Assembly: GCF_042665095.1 (NCBI RefSeq)
Contig: NZ_JBHTBV010000014.1
Length of the DNA: 64,000 nt
Direction: 5' to 3' (one strand)
Source of the DNA: Gordonibacter pamelaeae
Lineage (GTDB): Bacteria; Actinomycetota; Coriobacteriia; Coriobacteriales; Eggerthellaceae
Made by a program: the position numbers and the translations under genes. Positions 18,820-28,000 of the stretch are shown one piece after another. The number at the start of each line of letters is the position of its first letter. The stretch's first letter is position 1. Under the pieces are notes generated by a model. It did no database searches, was not told the origin of the DNA, and saw nothing but the letters and a program-made list of their open reading frames with translations.

Positions 18820-19380
18820 ATGGGCGCTGGCGAAGTTGACGAGCAGCAGGCGCGTGCCGCGCTCGCGCGCATCGCGCGCGGCGACGAGCGTGCGCTCGAG
18901 GAGCTGTACCGGCTCTACGCCCCGGCTGTGCTTGCGTTCGCCTCGGCGCGCCTGCCCGACCGCGAGGCTGCCGAAGAGGTGGCGGCCGACGCATGGTTGG
19001 GATGCTGGCGCGCCGCGCCCGCGTTCCGCGGCGACAGCCGCGTGCTCACGTGGCTGCTGGGGATCGTGAAGCGCCAGGCTTACGTGCGCATGCGCCGCGT
19101 CCGGCCCCTCGAATACCCGCTCGACGACGAGGCGGCCAGCCTGGCCGACAGGGCGGACGGCCCCCTCGAGGTTCTTGCGGCGCAGGCGGGAGCGGACGAG
19201 ATCATGGCCACGCTGGACGCGCTGCCATGCGAGCTGGCCGAGACGGTGCGGCTTGCCTGGTTGCACGAGCTTCCCTATGCGGAGATCGCCCAAGTGACCG
19301 ACGTGCCGGTGGGCACGGTGAAGTCGCGCGTGTCCCGCGCGCGGGCCCTGTTGCAGAAGACGTTGGGGAGGCGGATATGA
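18820..19380 (+). CDS. ECF-type sigma-70 family RNA polymerase sigma factor
   Basis: 186 residues with only regions 2 and 4, as in ECF sigma factors. Region 2 holds LEELYRLYAPAVLAFASAR and the core-binding/-10 recognition part (EEVAADAWLGCWRAAPAFRG). Region 4 ends with the helix-turn-helix LPYAEIAQVTDVPVGTVKSRVSRAR. The start at ATG 18820 is chosen because GAAAGGCGG precedes it. Its TGA overlaps the ATG of the next gene (ATGA), and four more genes follow with similar overlaps or a short gap. The sigma factor is therefore made together with a membrane protein and an ABC transporter, which it probably controls in response to an envelope signal. Confidence 0.93.
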   Translation: MGAGEVDEQQARAALARIARGDERALEELYRLYAPAVLAFASARLPDREAAEEVAADAWLGCWRAAPAFRGDSRVLTWLLGIVKRQAYVRMRRVRPLEYPLDDEAASLADRADGPLEVLAAQAGADEIMATLDALPCELAETVRLAWLHELPYAEIAQVTDVPVGTVKSRVSRARALLQKTLGRRI

Positions 19381-20180
19381 GCACGGACGGAACGGAGCCG
19401 CGTGCGGCGTTGCGCGAGGCGATGAGGCGGCAGGAGCGGAACTGCGCGAACGGCGTGCCCTCGTTCGCGCGCATTGCGGCGCGCATCGAGGACGAGCCGT
19501 CGGTTTTCGAAGCTCCTGCCTGGTCGGTGCGCCGGAGCGCGCGGCTGGCCGCGAGCTTGGCGGCCGTCCAGGTGCGCGTCATGCCGCGGGCGGTGCTGCC
19601 GGCGGCGCTTGCGATGGCCGCGCTGGCGACGGTGGCGGCGTGCTTCGTCGCTTCGGGCTGGGGCGCGGAGGGGGCCGCCTGGTGGTTCTCGGCGCTCCTG
19701 CTGCTGGGGGCGGCGCTCACCGTATGTGCGGCGCTCTCGTCCGATAAGGCCGATGTGCTGGCGCTGGCCATGCCGCTCGGGCCGCAGACGGTGCTGCTCG
19801 CGCGGCTGGCGACGGTGCTGGGCGTCGACGCGCTTGCGTGGCTCGCCGCCTCGGCGGCGTTCGCGTGGTGGGGCGCGCCGATGGAGCTCGGGATGCTCGT
19901 GTCCTCGTGGCTTGTGCCCCTCGCCGCCGTCGCGGGCGCCTCGGCGCTCGTCGCGGTGTGGGCGAACGCGTCGTGGGCCGGCGCGGTGGCTGGCGCGGTC
20001 CTCGTGCCGCTCGTGGTGCCGGCCGGCCGCGCGGCGGCCGATGGCGGCATGCTGTCGGCAATCGCGCAGCTGCAGGGCGTCGTCGGGTGCGAGGCGACGG
20101 CGATAGCGGGGTGCGTGCTTCTCGCGGCTGCGGTGGCCACGGCCCGTAAGGCGCTGATCGCGCACCTGGAGGCAGCATGA
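19377..20180 (+). CDS. Membrane protein of the sigma/ABC operon, possible anti-sigma factor
   Basis: 267 residues. A charged cytoplasmic N-terminus of about 65 residues (MRRQERNCANGVPSFARIAARIE) is followed by about six hydrophobic segments. Its start ATG overlaps the sigma factor stop (ATGA), the usual position of an anti-sigma gene. There is no His-x3-Cys-x2-Cys zinc motif, so it is not a ZAS-type anti-sigma. Total length and helix number also fit an ABC-2-like permease subunit. The role as anti-sigma, permease or both is an inference from position. Confidence 0.8.
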   Translation: MSTDGTEPRAALREAMRRQERNCANGVPSFARIAARIEDEPSVFEAPAWSVRRSARLAASLAAVQVRVMPRAVLPAALAMAALATVAACFVASGWGAEGAAWWFSALLLLGAALTVCAALSSDKADVLALAMPLGPQTVLLARLATVLGVDALAWLAASAAFAWWGAPMELGMLVSSWLVPLAAVAGASALVAVWANASWAGAVAGAVLVPLVVPAGRAAADGGMLSAIAQLQGVVGCEATAIAGCVLLAAAVATARKALIAHLEAA

Positions 20181-20872
20181 GATCGAGGAGGTTTCCCATG
20201 GATGCAGGGCATGGCAGCGGCGGCGGCCGCTTGGCAGGATCGGGCGGGCGCGCGCTTGTAGGTGCGCAGCTGCGGCGCGTGCTCGTCGTGGGCATCGTCG
20301 TGCCGCTGGCGGTCGGGGCGGTTATCGCGCTCGTCGGTGCCTGCTGGGCGTATGCGGCGGGTGCTGAGCCGGCCACGATGGCGATGATCGCGTTCACGCA
20401 GGCGTATCCGCTGACCGTGGGCGTGTGCGCCGTCGCGGTGCTGGCGGGCGACCCGCTCGTGGAGGTGCAGGCGGCCTTGCCGGTGGAGTTCCGCTGCGTG
20501 CAGACGCTGCGCGCGGGCCTGCTGTTGGCGGCGGGCATGGCGGGCGCGCTTCTGATGTTCGCGCCGCTCGAGGTGCTGGGCCTCGTGTACCGCGACATCG
20601 GATGGGCGGGGGCTCTCACGCCCGTTGGCGGCGCGGCCCTCATGGTGCTGGCGGCGTACGTTGCCGTGACGGTCGCGGGTTCTTCGCGCAGCGCCTCGCT
20701 TGCGGTGGTGGCGATATGGCTGTTCTTCGCGCTCGTCTGGGATCCGAACATGCCGATGCTCGCCCTTCAGCGCGGGCTGCCGTTGGCCGTGCTGCTCGCG
20801 GCGGGCGCTGGCGTTTGGCGCGCGCTCGGCTCGCCCGAGTACGCGTGGCGGAAGCTGGGAGGTGCGCGATGA
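20177..20872 (+). CDS. ABC transporter permease-like membrane protein
   Basis: 231 residues with six hydrophobic segments and little else. It starts with ATG overlapping the previous stop (ATGA) and its own stop overlaps the next start in the same way. That translational coupling, and the ATPase at 21679, mark it as a transporter subunit. A second possible start (MDAGHG, 20198) has GAGGAGG just upstream and may be the true one. The substrate is unknown; BcrAB- or lantibiotic-immunity-like export is a possibility from the operon shape only. Confidence 0.82.
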   Translation: MRSRRFPMDAGHGSGGGRLAGSGGRALVGAQLRRVLVVGIVVPLAVGAVIALVGACWAYAAGAEPATMAMIAFTQAYPLTVGVCAVAVLAGDPLVEVQAALPVEFRCVQTLRAGLLLAAGMAGALLMFAPLEVLGLVYRDIGWAGALTPVGGAALMVLAAYVAVTVAGSSRSASLAVVAIWLFFALVWDPNMPMLALQRGLPLAVLLAAGAGVWRALGSPEYAWRKLGGAR

Positions 20873-21642
20873 GGTTCCTTGCGCTGGCACGCACCCATTT
20901 TCGCCTCGCCGCCCGGCAGCGGGCCCTGTGGATCGTCTCGCTCGGGCTCGCATTGCTGTCGGTCACGATCACGGTGAACCCGGGCCTCTCCTTCGAGACG
21001 GACAACCCGGCGGCGCTTGCCCTGACGGCCCAGATGCTCGCGTTGATGCCTCCCGTCGCCTACGCGGCGGCCTTCACCGACCTGGCCTCCGAGTCGGAGC
21101 GGCTCGGTATTTCGGAGATCGAGGCGTCCGCGCCCGTGCCTCCTTTCGAGTTGGTGGCGGCGCGCGTGGCGGGTGCGCTCGCGGCAATGGCTTTGCCGTC
21201 CGTCGGGGTGCTGCTGTTCTGCGCGGGCGGCCAGATGCTGCACGGCAACGTATGGGCGTTGCTCCAGGCGGCCGTCCTGCTCGCCGGCGTGGTGCTGCCT
21301 GCCGCGCTCGTCGCGGCGGCGCTTTCGGCGTTTGCCGGGTCTCTCCTGCCGCGCGCCCTTGCGCGGATCGCCGCCATCGTCGCCTGGTTCGGGGTGCTCT
21401 TCCTCGGCGTGTTCGTGCCGACCCCGACCGCCGGGGGCGGCCTGCGGGTCCATATCGCGGCCGACCCCGTGGCGCAGGTGCTCTTCGGCAGCACGCCGCT
21501 GCTCGATTCCCCCGAGTCCGCGGTAACCGCCGCCACGCCCCTCGAGGCCATCGCGCTGCTAGCGCTCAAGCTGGCTGCTGCCGTGGCGCTGCTTGCGGCG
21601 GCCGGCGCCATTGCCCGCAAGCGCACGTACCGGCGCCGTTGA
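20869..21642 (+). CDS. ABC transporter permease
   Basis: 257 residues with six predicted membrane segments. The N-terminus MRFLALARTHFRLAARQRALWIV and the following extracellular loop are typical of ABC-2-like permeases. There is a conserved-looking cytoplasmic patch TDLASESERLGISEIEASAP between the second and third helices. It overlaps the preceding gene by four bases and is followed after 36 bp by the ATPase gene. Probably forms the membrane channel together with the products of 20177-20872 and perhaps 19377-20180. Confidence 0.85.
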   Translation: MRFLALARTHFRLAARQRALWIVSLGLALLSVTITVNPGLSFETDNPAALALTAQMLALMPPVAYAAAFTDLASESERLGISEIEASAPVPPFELVAARVAGALAAMALPSVGVLLFCAGGQMLHGNVWALLQAAVLLAGVVLPAALVAAALSAFAGSLLPRALARIAAIVAWFGVLFLGVFVPTPTAGGGLRVHIAADPVAQVLFGSTPLLDSPESAVTAATPLEAIALLALKLAAAVALLAAAGAIARKRTYRRR

Positions 21643-21678
21643 GTCCGTCGCCGACGGGTGCACAGAAAGGAAACTCCC

Positions 21679-22536
21679 ATGTTCATCTCCCTCGATCACT
21701 TGGGCAAGGACTTCCCGAAGAAGCCCTGCGCCCTCGACGGCCTCACGCTCGACCTGCCTTCCGGCATGATCGGGCTCATCGGTCCCAATGGCGCCGGCAA
21801 GACCACGCTCATGCGCATCCTCTGCGGCATCGTGGGCCCCACGCGGGGACGCGTGCTCGTGGACGGGCGCGACCTGTCCGAGCCGCGCAACCGCCGCGCG
21901 CTCAAGAAGGCCCTGGGCTACCTGCCGCAGGACATCGAGCCCTATCCCAACCTCACGCCGCCCGAGTTCCTCGACTACGTGGGCGTCCTCAAGGGCATGG
22001 ACGACCGGCGCGCCCGGCGGCACCAGGCCGATGAGCTCATCGACCGCGTGGGGCTTGCCGATGTGCGCCGGCGGCGGATCGGCGGATTCTCGGGCGGCAT
22101 GCGGAGGCGTGTGGGCATCGCCCAGGCGCTCATGGGCGACCCGCGCCTGCTCGTGGTGGACGAGCCCACGGCCGGCCTCGACCCCGAGGAGCGCATGCGC
22201 TTCCGCACGCTCCTGGCTACGCTCGGCGGCGAGCGCACGGTGGTGCTGTCCACGCATATCCTCGACGACGTGGCGCAGACCTGCCCTTATGTATGCGTGC
22301 TGCGCGGGGGCCGATTGCAGTACGACGGCGCCACCGCAGGCCTCATCGACGGCGCGCACGGACGCACCTGGCTCACGCCGCCGCTCATGGCTCCGCCGGC
22401 GGGAGCCGTCGTGGTGAATGCGGCGACCACGGCCCAGGGCACGCGCTACCGCATCGTCAGCGACGCGCCGCCCGCAGGATCGGCGTCCGTCGAGCCCACC
22501 CTCGAAGACGGCTACATGGCGCTCGCCGCCCGATGA
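21679..22536 (+). CDS. ABC transporter ATP-binding protein
   Basis: 285 residues with all nucleotide-binding motifs: Walker A GPNGAGKTT (35-43), Q-loop YLPQDIEPYPNLT, signature FSGGMRRR, Walker B LLVVDEPTAGLD and the H-loop histidine in LSTHILDD. The C-terminal 70 residues are the variable tail seen in BcrA/CcmA-like export ATPases. ATG 21679 is chosen for AGAAAGGAAAC upstream; an in-frame ATG at 21658 lacks a site. It is the last gene of the ECF sigma operon and energises the permeases before it. Confidence 0.94.
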   Translation: MFISLDHLGKDFPKKPCALDGLTLDLPSGMIGLIGPNGAGKTTLMRILCGIVGPTRGRVLVDGRDLSEPRNRRALKKALGYLPQDIEPYPNLTPPEFLDYVGVLKGMDDRRARRHQADELIDRVGLADVRRRRIGGFSGGMRRRVGIAQALMGDPRLLVVDEPTAGLDPEERMRFRTLLATLGGERTVVLSTHILDDVAQTCPYVCVLRGGRLQYDGATAGLIDGAHGRTWLTPPLMAPPAGAVVVNAATTAQGTRYRIVSDAPPAGSASVEPTLEDGYMALAAR

Positions 22537-22620
22537 GCCCCTTTGTTTCGCGCTCGTTTCCGAAAACCGGTGATGTCGTTGGTTTTGCGCGCGATGCGCC
22601 TGTGTGGGCCTGGGCTGGGG

Positions 22621-22626
22621 TATGAT
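22621..22626 (+). promoter_or_regulatory. Candidate -10 box (TATGAT) for icd
   Basis: TATGAT preceded by GGG, 54 bases before the icd start. No clear -35; no terminator separates it from the ABC operon. Confidence 0.4.
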
Positions 22627-22679
22627 TGCGCGGTACACACGGGATGCGGGCGAGCCGCGCAACGAGGGAAAGGCTGACA

Positions 22680-23882
22680 ATGGCGAAGATTCAGATGACC
22701 ACGCCGCTGGTGGAGATGGACGGCGACGAGATGACGCGCATCATCTGGCAGATGATCAAGGACGAGCTGATCTGCCCGCACGTCGACCTCAAGACCGAGT
22801 ACTACGACCTGGGCCTCGAGCATCGCAACGCCACCGACGACCAGGTGACCGTGGATTCCGCCGAGGCCACCAAGCGCCTGGGCGTGGCCGTGAAGTGCGC
22901 CACCATCACGCCGAACGCCGCGCGCATGGACGAGTACGACCTGAAGAGCATGTGGAAGAGCCCCAACGGCACCATCCGCGCCCTGCTCGACGGCACCGTC
23001 TTCCGCACGCCCATCACCGTGGCAGGCATCGAGCCGTGCGTGCGCAACTGGGTCAAGCCCATCACCATCGCCCGTCATGCCTACGGCGACGTGTACAAGA
23101 ACACGGAGCTGCGCGTTCCCGGCCCCGGCAGGGTGGAGCTTGTCTACACCGCGGCCGACGGCACCGAGACGCGCGAGCTGGTGCACGAGTTCGACGGTCC
23201 GGGCGTGGCGCAGGGCATGCACAACCTGGATGCTTCCATCGAGAGCTTCGCGCGCAGCTGCTTCGAGTACGCCCTCGACGTGCGCCAGGACATCTGGTTC
23301 GCCACGAAGGACACCATCTCGAAGAAGTACGACCACCGTTTCAAGGACGTCTTCCAGGAGATCTACGACGCCGAGTACGCCGCGCGCTTCGAGGAAGCGG
23401 GCATCGAGTACTTCTACACGCTCATCGACGACGCGGTGGCGCGCGTGATGAAGGCCGACGGCGGCTTCATCTGGGCGTGCAAGAACTACGACGGCGACGT
23501 GATGAGCGACATGGTGTCGAGCGCGTTCGGCTCGCTCGCCATGATGACGTCGGTGCTGGTGAGCCCGCAGGGCTACTACGAGTACGAGGCCGCGCACGGC
23601 ACCGTGCAGCGCCACTACTACAAGCACCTCAAGGGCGAGGAGACGTCCACGAACTCGGTGGCCACCATCTTCGCGTGGTCGGGGGCGCTCCGCAAGCGCG
23701 GCGAGCTGGACGGCCTGGACGACCTCGTGGCGTTCGCCGACCGCCTGGAGCGCGCCACGCTCGACACCATCGAGGCCGGCGAGATGACGGGCGATCTGGC
23801 CCTCATCACCACGCTTCCGAACCCGGTGAAGCTCTCCACCCGCGACTTCATCCTCGCCATCGCGAAGCGCCTCGCGGCGTAG
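22680..23882 (+). CDS. icd: NADP-dependent isocitrate dehydrogenase (eukaryotic-like type)
   Basis: 400 residues. The protein belongs to the dimeric IDH class shared with eukaryotic IDH1/2, shown by MDGDEMTRIIWQMIKDELI near the N-terminus, WKSPNGTIRALLDGTVFR (substrate-binding Ser/Asn and Arg), the metal-ligand region IDDAVARVMK, and YEAAHGTVQRHY for NADP binding. It oxidatively decarboxylates isocitrate to 2-oxoglutarate in the cytoplasm. ATG 22680 has GAGGGAAAGG upstream. It is monocistronic, with a terminator 25 bp after the stop. With acnA it allows citrate to be turned into 2-oxoglutarate, a common route to glutamate in anaerobes with a partial TCA cycle. Confidence 0.96.
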   Translation: MAKIQMTTPLVEMDGDEMTRIIWQMIKDELICPHVDLKTEYYDLGLEHRNATDDQVTVDSAEATKRLGVAVKCATITPNAARMDEYDLKSMWKSPNGTIRALLDGTVFRTPITVAGIEPCVRNWVKPITIARHAYGDVYKNTELRVPGPGRVELVYTAADGTETRELVHEFDGPGVAQGMHNLDASIESFARSCFEYALDVRQDIWFATKDTISKKYDHRFKDVFQEIYDAEYAARFEEAGIEYFYTLIDDAVARVMKADGGFIWACKNYDGDVMSDMVSSAFGSLAMMTSVLVSPQGYYEYEAAHGTVQRHYYKHLKGEETSTNSVATIFAWSGALRKRGELDGLDDLVAFADRLERATLDTIEAGEMTGDLALITTLPNPVKLSTRDFILAIAKRLAA

Positions 23883-23907
23883 CGCGACCGCGCACCCCAA
23901 GCTCCTC

Positions 23908-23941
23908 GGCGCCCGGGATCCGTCCCGGGCGCCGCTGTTTT
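23908..23941 (+). terminator. Rho-independent terminator of icd
   Basis: GGCGCCCGGGA pairs with TCCCGGGCGCC around a 4-base loop, followed by GCTGTTTTCC. The rest of the gap to 24190 holds a short A/T run (23999-24008), a possible -10 CATACT (24048-24053) and nothing else I can identify. Confidence 0.88.
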
Positions 23942-24190
23942 CCGCGTGCGAGGTTGATGGCATAGAAGCAGCACATCCCTTGTCTGACCAGCCCCTTAAA
24001 AAAATTTTGAACCGGCAATCGCGCATGTTCGCCAGTTCCGGTTTGGCATACTTACCTTCTTGGAGCCGCGCCGCCGCGGCTTTGATGCGCTTTGCCGCCT
24101 TTGCGCGGCCGGGCGCATGCTTCGGGGCGAGCCCGCAGATGCGAGACGGCATGCGGGGTCGGGCGGAGGTTATCCGATGGGAGGAAGTAC

Positions 24191-25027
24191 ATGGGCAAGG
24201 TGAGGACGAGAGGCGCGGCGCTTCTGCTCGTCGCCGTGGCGCTGGCCTGCGCGCTTGCTGGGCTGGCGGGGTGCAGCGGCGAGAATGCAAAGGGCTCCCC
24301 GGCGAGCGGCAAGGCGCTGCGCGTGGGCGTGCGCAGCGACGTGGTGGGCTTCGGCTACCTGAACGAGGGAACGGGCAAGTACTACGGCTTGGAGATCGAT
24401 ATTGCCGAGGAGATGGCTGCGCGCATGGGCTACGGCTCCGTGGAGTTCGTGACCGTGACGCCCGATACCCGCAAGGACATGCTGGTGAACGGCGAAGTCG
24501 ACTGCATGGTGGCCTGCTATTCCATTGCCGAGTCGCGCGAGAAGAACTTCGATTTCTCGCCGTCCTACTACACGGACGCCTCCATCGTGATGGTGGAGAA
24601 GAGCTCGCTCGTGTCGAGCATCGACGACCTCAAGGGGCTCACGTTCGGCACCATGGCGGGGACGAACACCGCCCCGCAGCTGGCGCTCAAGCTGACGGAG
24701 TCCGGCTTCACGTCGGGCGAGGCGCTGGAGCAGACCGAGGACCACTCGATGACCCGTTTCGATAACTTCCGCCTTGTGCAGATGGCATCCTACCAGGACC
24801 TCAGCCGGGCACTCGAGGAAGGGTCCATCGATGCGGCCTGCATGGACGGCGCTATCGCGCATACCTACCTGAACGCCGACCGCAGCATGCTCGACTACGT
24901 CATCGACACGCAGGAATACGGCGTTGCCACGCAGAAGGGCTCGGCGTTGAGCAAGCCGGTATCCGACGCCATCCAGGGCATGCTCGACGACGGCACCGTT
25001 GCGGCGCTCACGGACAAGTGGAACTAG
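24191..25027 (+). CDS. Family 3 extracellular solute-binding lipoprotein
   Basis: 278 residues. A lipobox ending LAGLAGC at about residue 22 shows export and lipid anchoring outside the membrane. The mature part is a type II periplasmic-binding fold of the amino-acid type: KALRVGVRSDVVGFGYLNE, YYGLEIDIAEEMAARMGY, then SREKNFDFSPSYYTDASIVM and FGTMAGTNTA. ATG 24191 has GGGAGGAAG upstream. No ABC permease or ATPase is adjacent. The only partner is the Cache/MscS fusion 14 bp downstream, which suggests it delivers a ligand to that membrane protein rather than to a transporter. Confidence 0.92.
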   Translation: MGKVRTRGAALLLVAVALACALAGLAGCSGENAKGSPASGKALRVGVRSDVVGFGYLNEGTGKYYGLEIDIAEEMAARMGYGSVEFVTVTPDTRKDMLVNGEVDCMVACYSIAESREKNFDFSPSYYTDASIVMVEKSSLVSSIDDLKGLTFGTMAGTNTAPQLALKLTESGFTSGEALEQTEDHSMTRFDNFRLVQMASYQDLSRALEEGSIDAACMDGAIAHTYLNADRSMLDYVIDTQEYGVATQKGSALSKPVSDAIQGMLDDGTVAALTDKWN

Positions 25028-25041
25028 GGAGGCGCTGGGGC

Positions 25042-28000
25042 ATGTCGAGAAAACTCAAAGTCAAGATCGCCGTCCTCGTTTTGGTGGCAGCCGCGAGCAT
25101 GGCGGTCATGGGCGTGCTGCTGTCCATGATGCAGACCGAGCTGTCGCTGGACGGCTACGCGAGCGAGATGCAGCAGGAGTCCGACGCACTGGAGGGCCTG
25201 TTGACGTTGGCAGACGAAGGCGTGGAGCAGAACACCGTCACCTTCGACGAGATATACCAGTCCAAGGCGGCGAGCGTGGCCTTCATGGCGAACAACGACG
25301 CCGGCTTCGCGGCGACCGATGCGAAGATGGTCGAGTACCAGGACCTTTTGGGCGTGGACAACGTGCTGGTGGTGTCGCGCGACGGCTCCATCGTCGCGAA
25401 GGCGCAGGACACCCCCGCGAACTTCGCGTATGCGCGCTTCAACCAGCTGCGCACCGTGTTCGATGACGGCAAGCCCTCCGCGGCCGTGGAGGTGGAGCTG
25501 CCCGAACAGAACTGGCTCATGCGCTACTACGCTGCCCGCATCGACGACGGTTCCATGGTGGTGGTCGAGCAGGGCCCTGAGGAGCTGCGCCAGCTCGTGG
25601 AGGACACGGGCTTGACGAAGAGCGTGCTCAAGGATATCGCCATCGGCCAGCACGGCTACGTGTTCGCGGTGTCGGCGCAGGACTACCTGGTTGAGTACCA
25701 CCCGAACGACCATCTTGTGGGCACCGACGCCATCGACGGCGGCATCGACGTGGCCGACCTCGAGGACGGTTCGCTCGCGTGGATGGAGCTTGCCGGCGAG
25801 AGCCTGTACGGCCAGGTGAGCAAGATCGGCGACACCTACTACATCGCCGCCGTGCCTGAGAGCGACATGGCCGCCACCCGCAACATCACGGTGGGAGTGA
25901 TCCTGTTCATCTTCTTCGCGGTCATGGCCGTGGTCATCATGTACGGCATCTTCGTCATGCGCGAGGACGAGCGCGAGGGGCGCGACCCCGAGGACTACCG
26001 CGCCGTCGGGCCGCTGCGCTACAACAAGGTGGTCGGGCGCAAGGCGGCGGTGCTCTCGTTCGTGGGCTTTCTGGCTGTTCTGGGCGTATCGTTCTACATG
26101 CAGACGCTGTTCGCGCTATCGTCCCAATCCGTGGCCAACAACGAGCGCGCCGCCGAGGTGGTCGAGACCACCCAGCGCACCCAAGCGCGCATGGACGAGC
26201 TTGTCAGCCAGTACGACGAGCGCTATCTGGGCAAGGTGCGCGTGGCCGGCTACATCCTGGACCAGAACCCCTCGCTTGCGAACCGCGACGACCTGCAGAG
26301 GCTGGCCGACGTCCTCATGATCCAGTACGTGTTCACGTACGACGGGAACGGCGTGATGACCGCGACGAACTCCTCCTACGCGAACTTCACCTTGAGCGAG
26401 GACCCCGAGGACCAGTCCTCCGAGTTCCGCAAGCTGCTCCAGGGCGCGGACTCGGTGGTGCAGGAAGCGCAGCCCGACGAGATATCCGGGCAGCTGCGCC
26501 AGTACATCGGCGTGCCTCTGCACGACGAGGCCGGCACTGTGAACGGCGCCGTGCAGATCGGCATTCGCACGACGCGCCTGGAGAATCTGCTGGAGACCGT
26601 TACCGTGGACAGCGTGCTGGGTGGCGTGAAGGTGGGCTCCGAAGGGTTCGCCTTCGCCGTGAGCAAGGACGACCGCACCTTCGCGTACTTCCCCGACCAG
26701 CGCCTTGTCGGCAAGGACGCGCTGGAGCACGGCATGACGGAGAACCAGCTGAAGGGCGGCTACTGCGACTACCTCACCGTGGAGGGGACGACGTACTACG
26801 TCTCATCGGCCGAGGCGGAGAACTACTTCCTGTACGTCGCCGACACCGAGGGCGAGCTCATGGCCGAGCGCGTGCCGCTCACCGTGGCCACGGGCGGCGT
26901 GGCCCTCGTATGCCTCGTGGTGATATTCCTGCTGCTGGCCTTCGAGCCGAGGGGCAGCGTGACTGTGGCCAAGGCGCCGGTCGAGGCCGACGCGCGCATG
27001 ATCGACGTGAAGATGCCGAGCGGACGCGTGGCCAAGACCGAGTCGGCCGCCAGCCGCTGGATCGCCCGTTCGTTCAAGTGGGGCGAGAAGACGGCCGAGC
27101 AGAAGACGGCCACGGTGGTGCGCTGGCTCGTGGGCGTGTTCGTGATCGCCGTGTTCGCGGCCGTGGTGTTCCGGGAGAGCATCTTCGGCCAGGGCTCGAT
27201 CTTCTCCTATATCCTGGGCGGCAACTGGGAGCGCGGCGTGAACGTGTTCGCCCTCACGGCGTGCATCATGTTCGTGTGCGTGGCGCTGACCGTGGTCGCG
27301 CTCGTTCAGAAGCTGCTGAACCTGCTGGCCACCGTGCTGGGCGCGCGCGGCGAGACCGTGTGCCGCCTTCTGGGCAGCTTCATCAAGTACGCCACCATCA
27401 TCGGCATGGCGTACTACTGCCTCATGCTGGTGGGCGTGGACACCACCACGCTTCTGGCCTCGGCCGGCATCCTGTCCATCGCCATAAGCTTCGGCGCGAA
27501 GGAGCTGGTGAGCGATATCCTCTCCGGCCTGTTCATCATCTTCGAAGGCGAGTTCCGCGTGGGCGACATCATCAAGGTGGGCGACTGGCGCGGCACCGTG
27601 GTGGAGATCGGCGTGCGCACCACCAAGGTGGAGGATGGCTCCCAGAACATCAAGGTCATCCGCAACAGCGACATCAGCAACGTGATCAACATGACCAAGG
27701 AGACGTCCTACGCCTCGTGCGACGTCGGGATAGAGTACGGCGAGTCGCTCGAGCGCGTGGAGAACATCCTGTCCAAGGAGCTGCCGAACATCCGCAAGCG
27801 CCTTCCCGCCATCATCGACGGGCCGTTCTACAAGGGCGTCGTGGAGCTGGGCGACAACAGCGTGACCATCCGCATCGTGGTGCAGTGCTCCGAGAGCGAC
27901 CGCCTGCAGCTGGAGCGCGACCTGAACCGCGAGATGAAGCTGATCTTCGACAAGTACGACATCAGCATCCCGTTCCCGCAGGTGGTGATCAACCAGCCCA

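Noticed and set aside
19202..20953. 583-codon minus-strand frame across the sigma/ABC operon
   Set aside because: Overlaps four coupled plus-strand genes; Ala/Arg/Ser-rich shadow.
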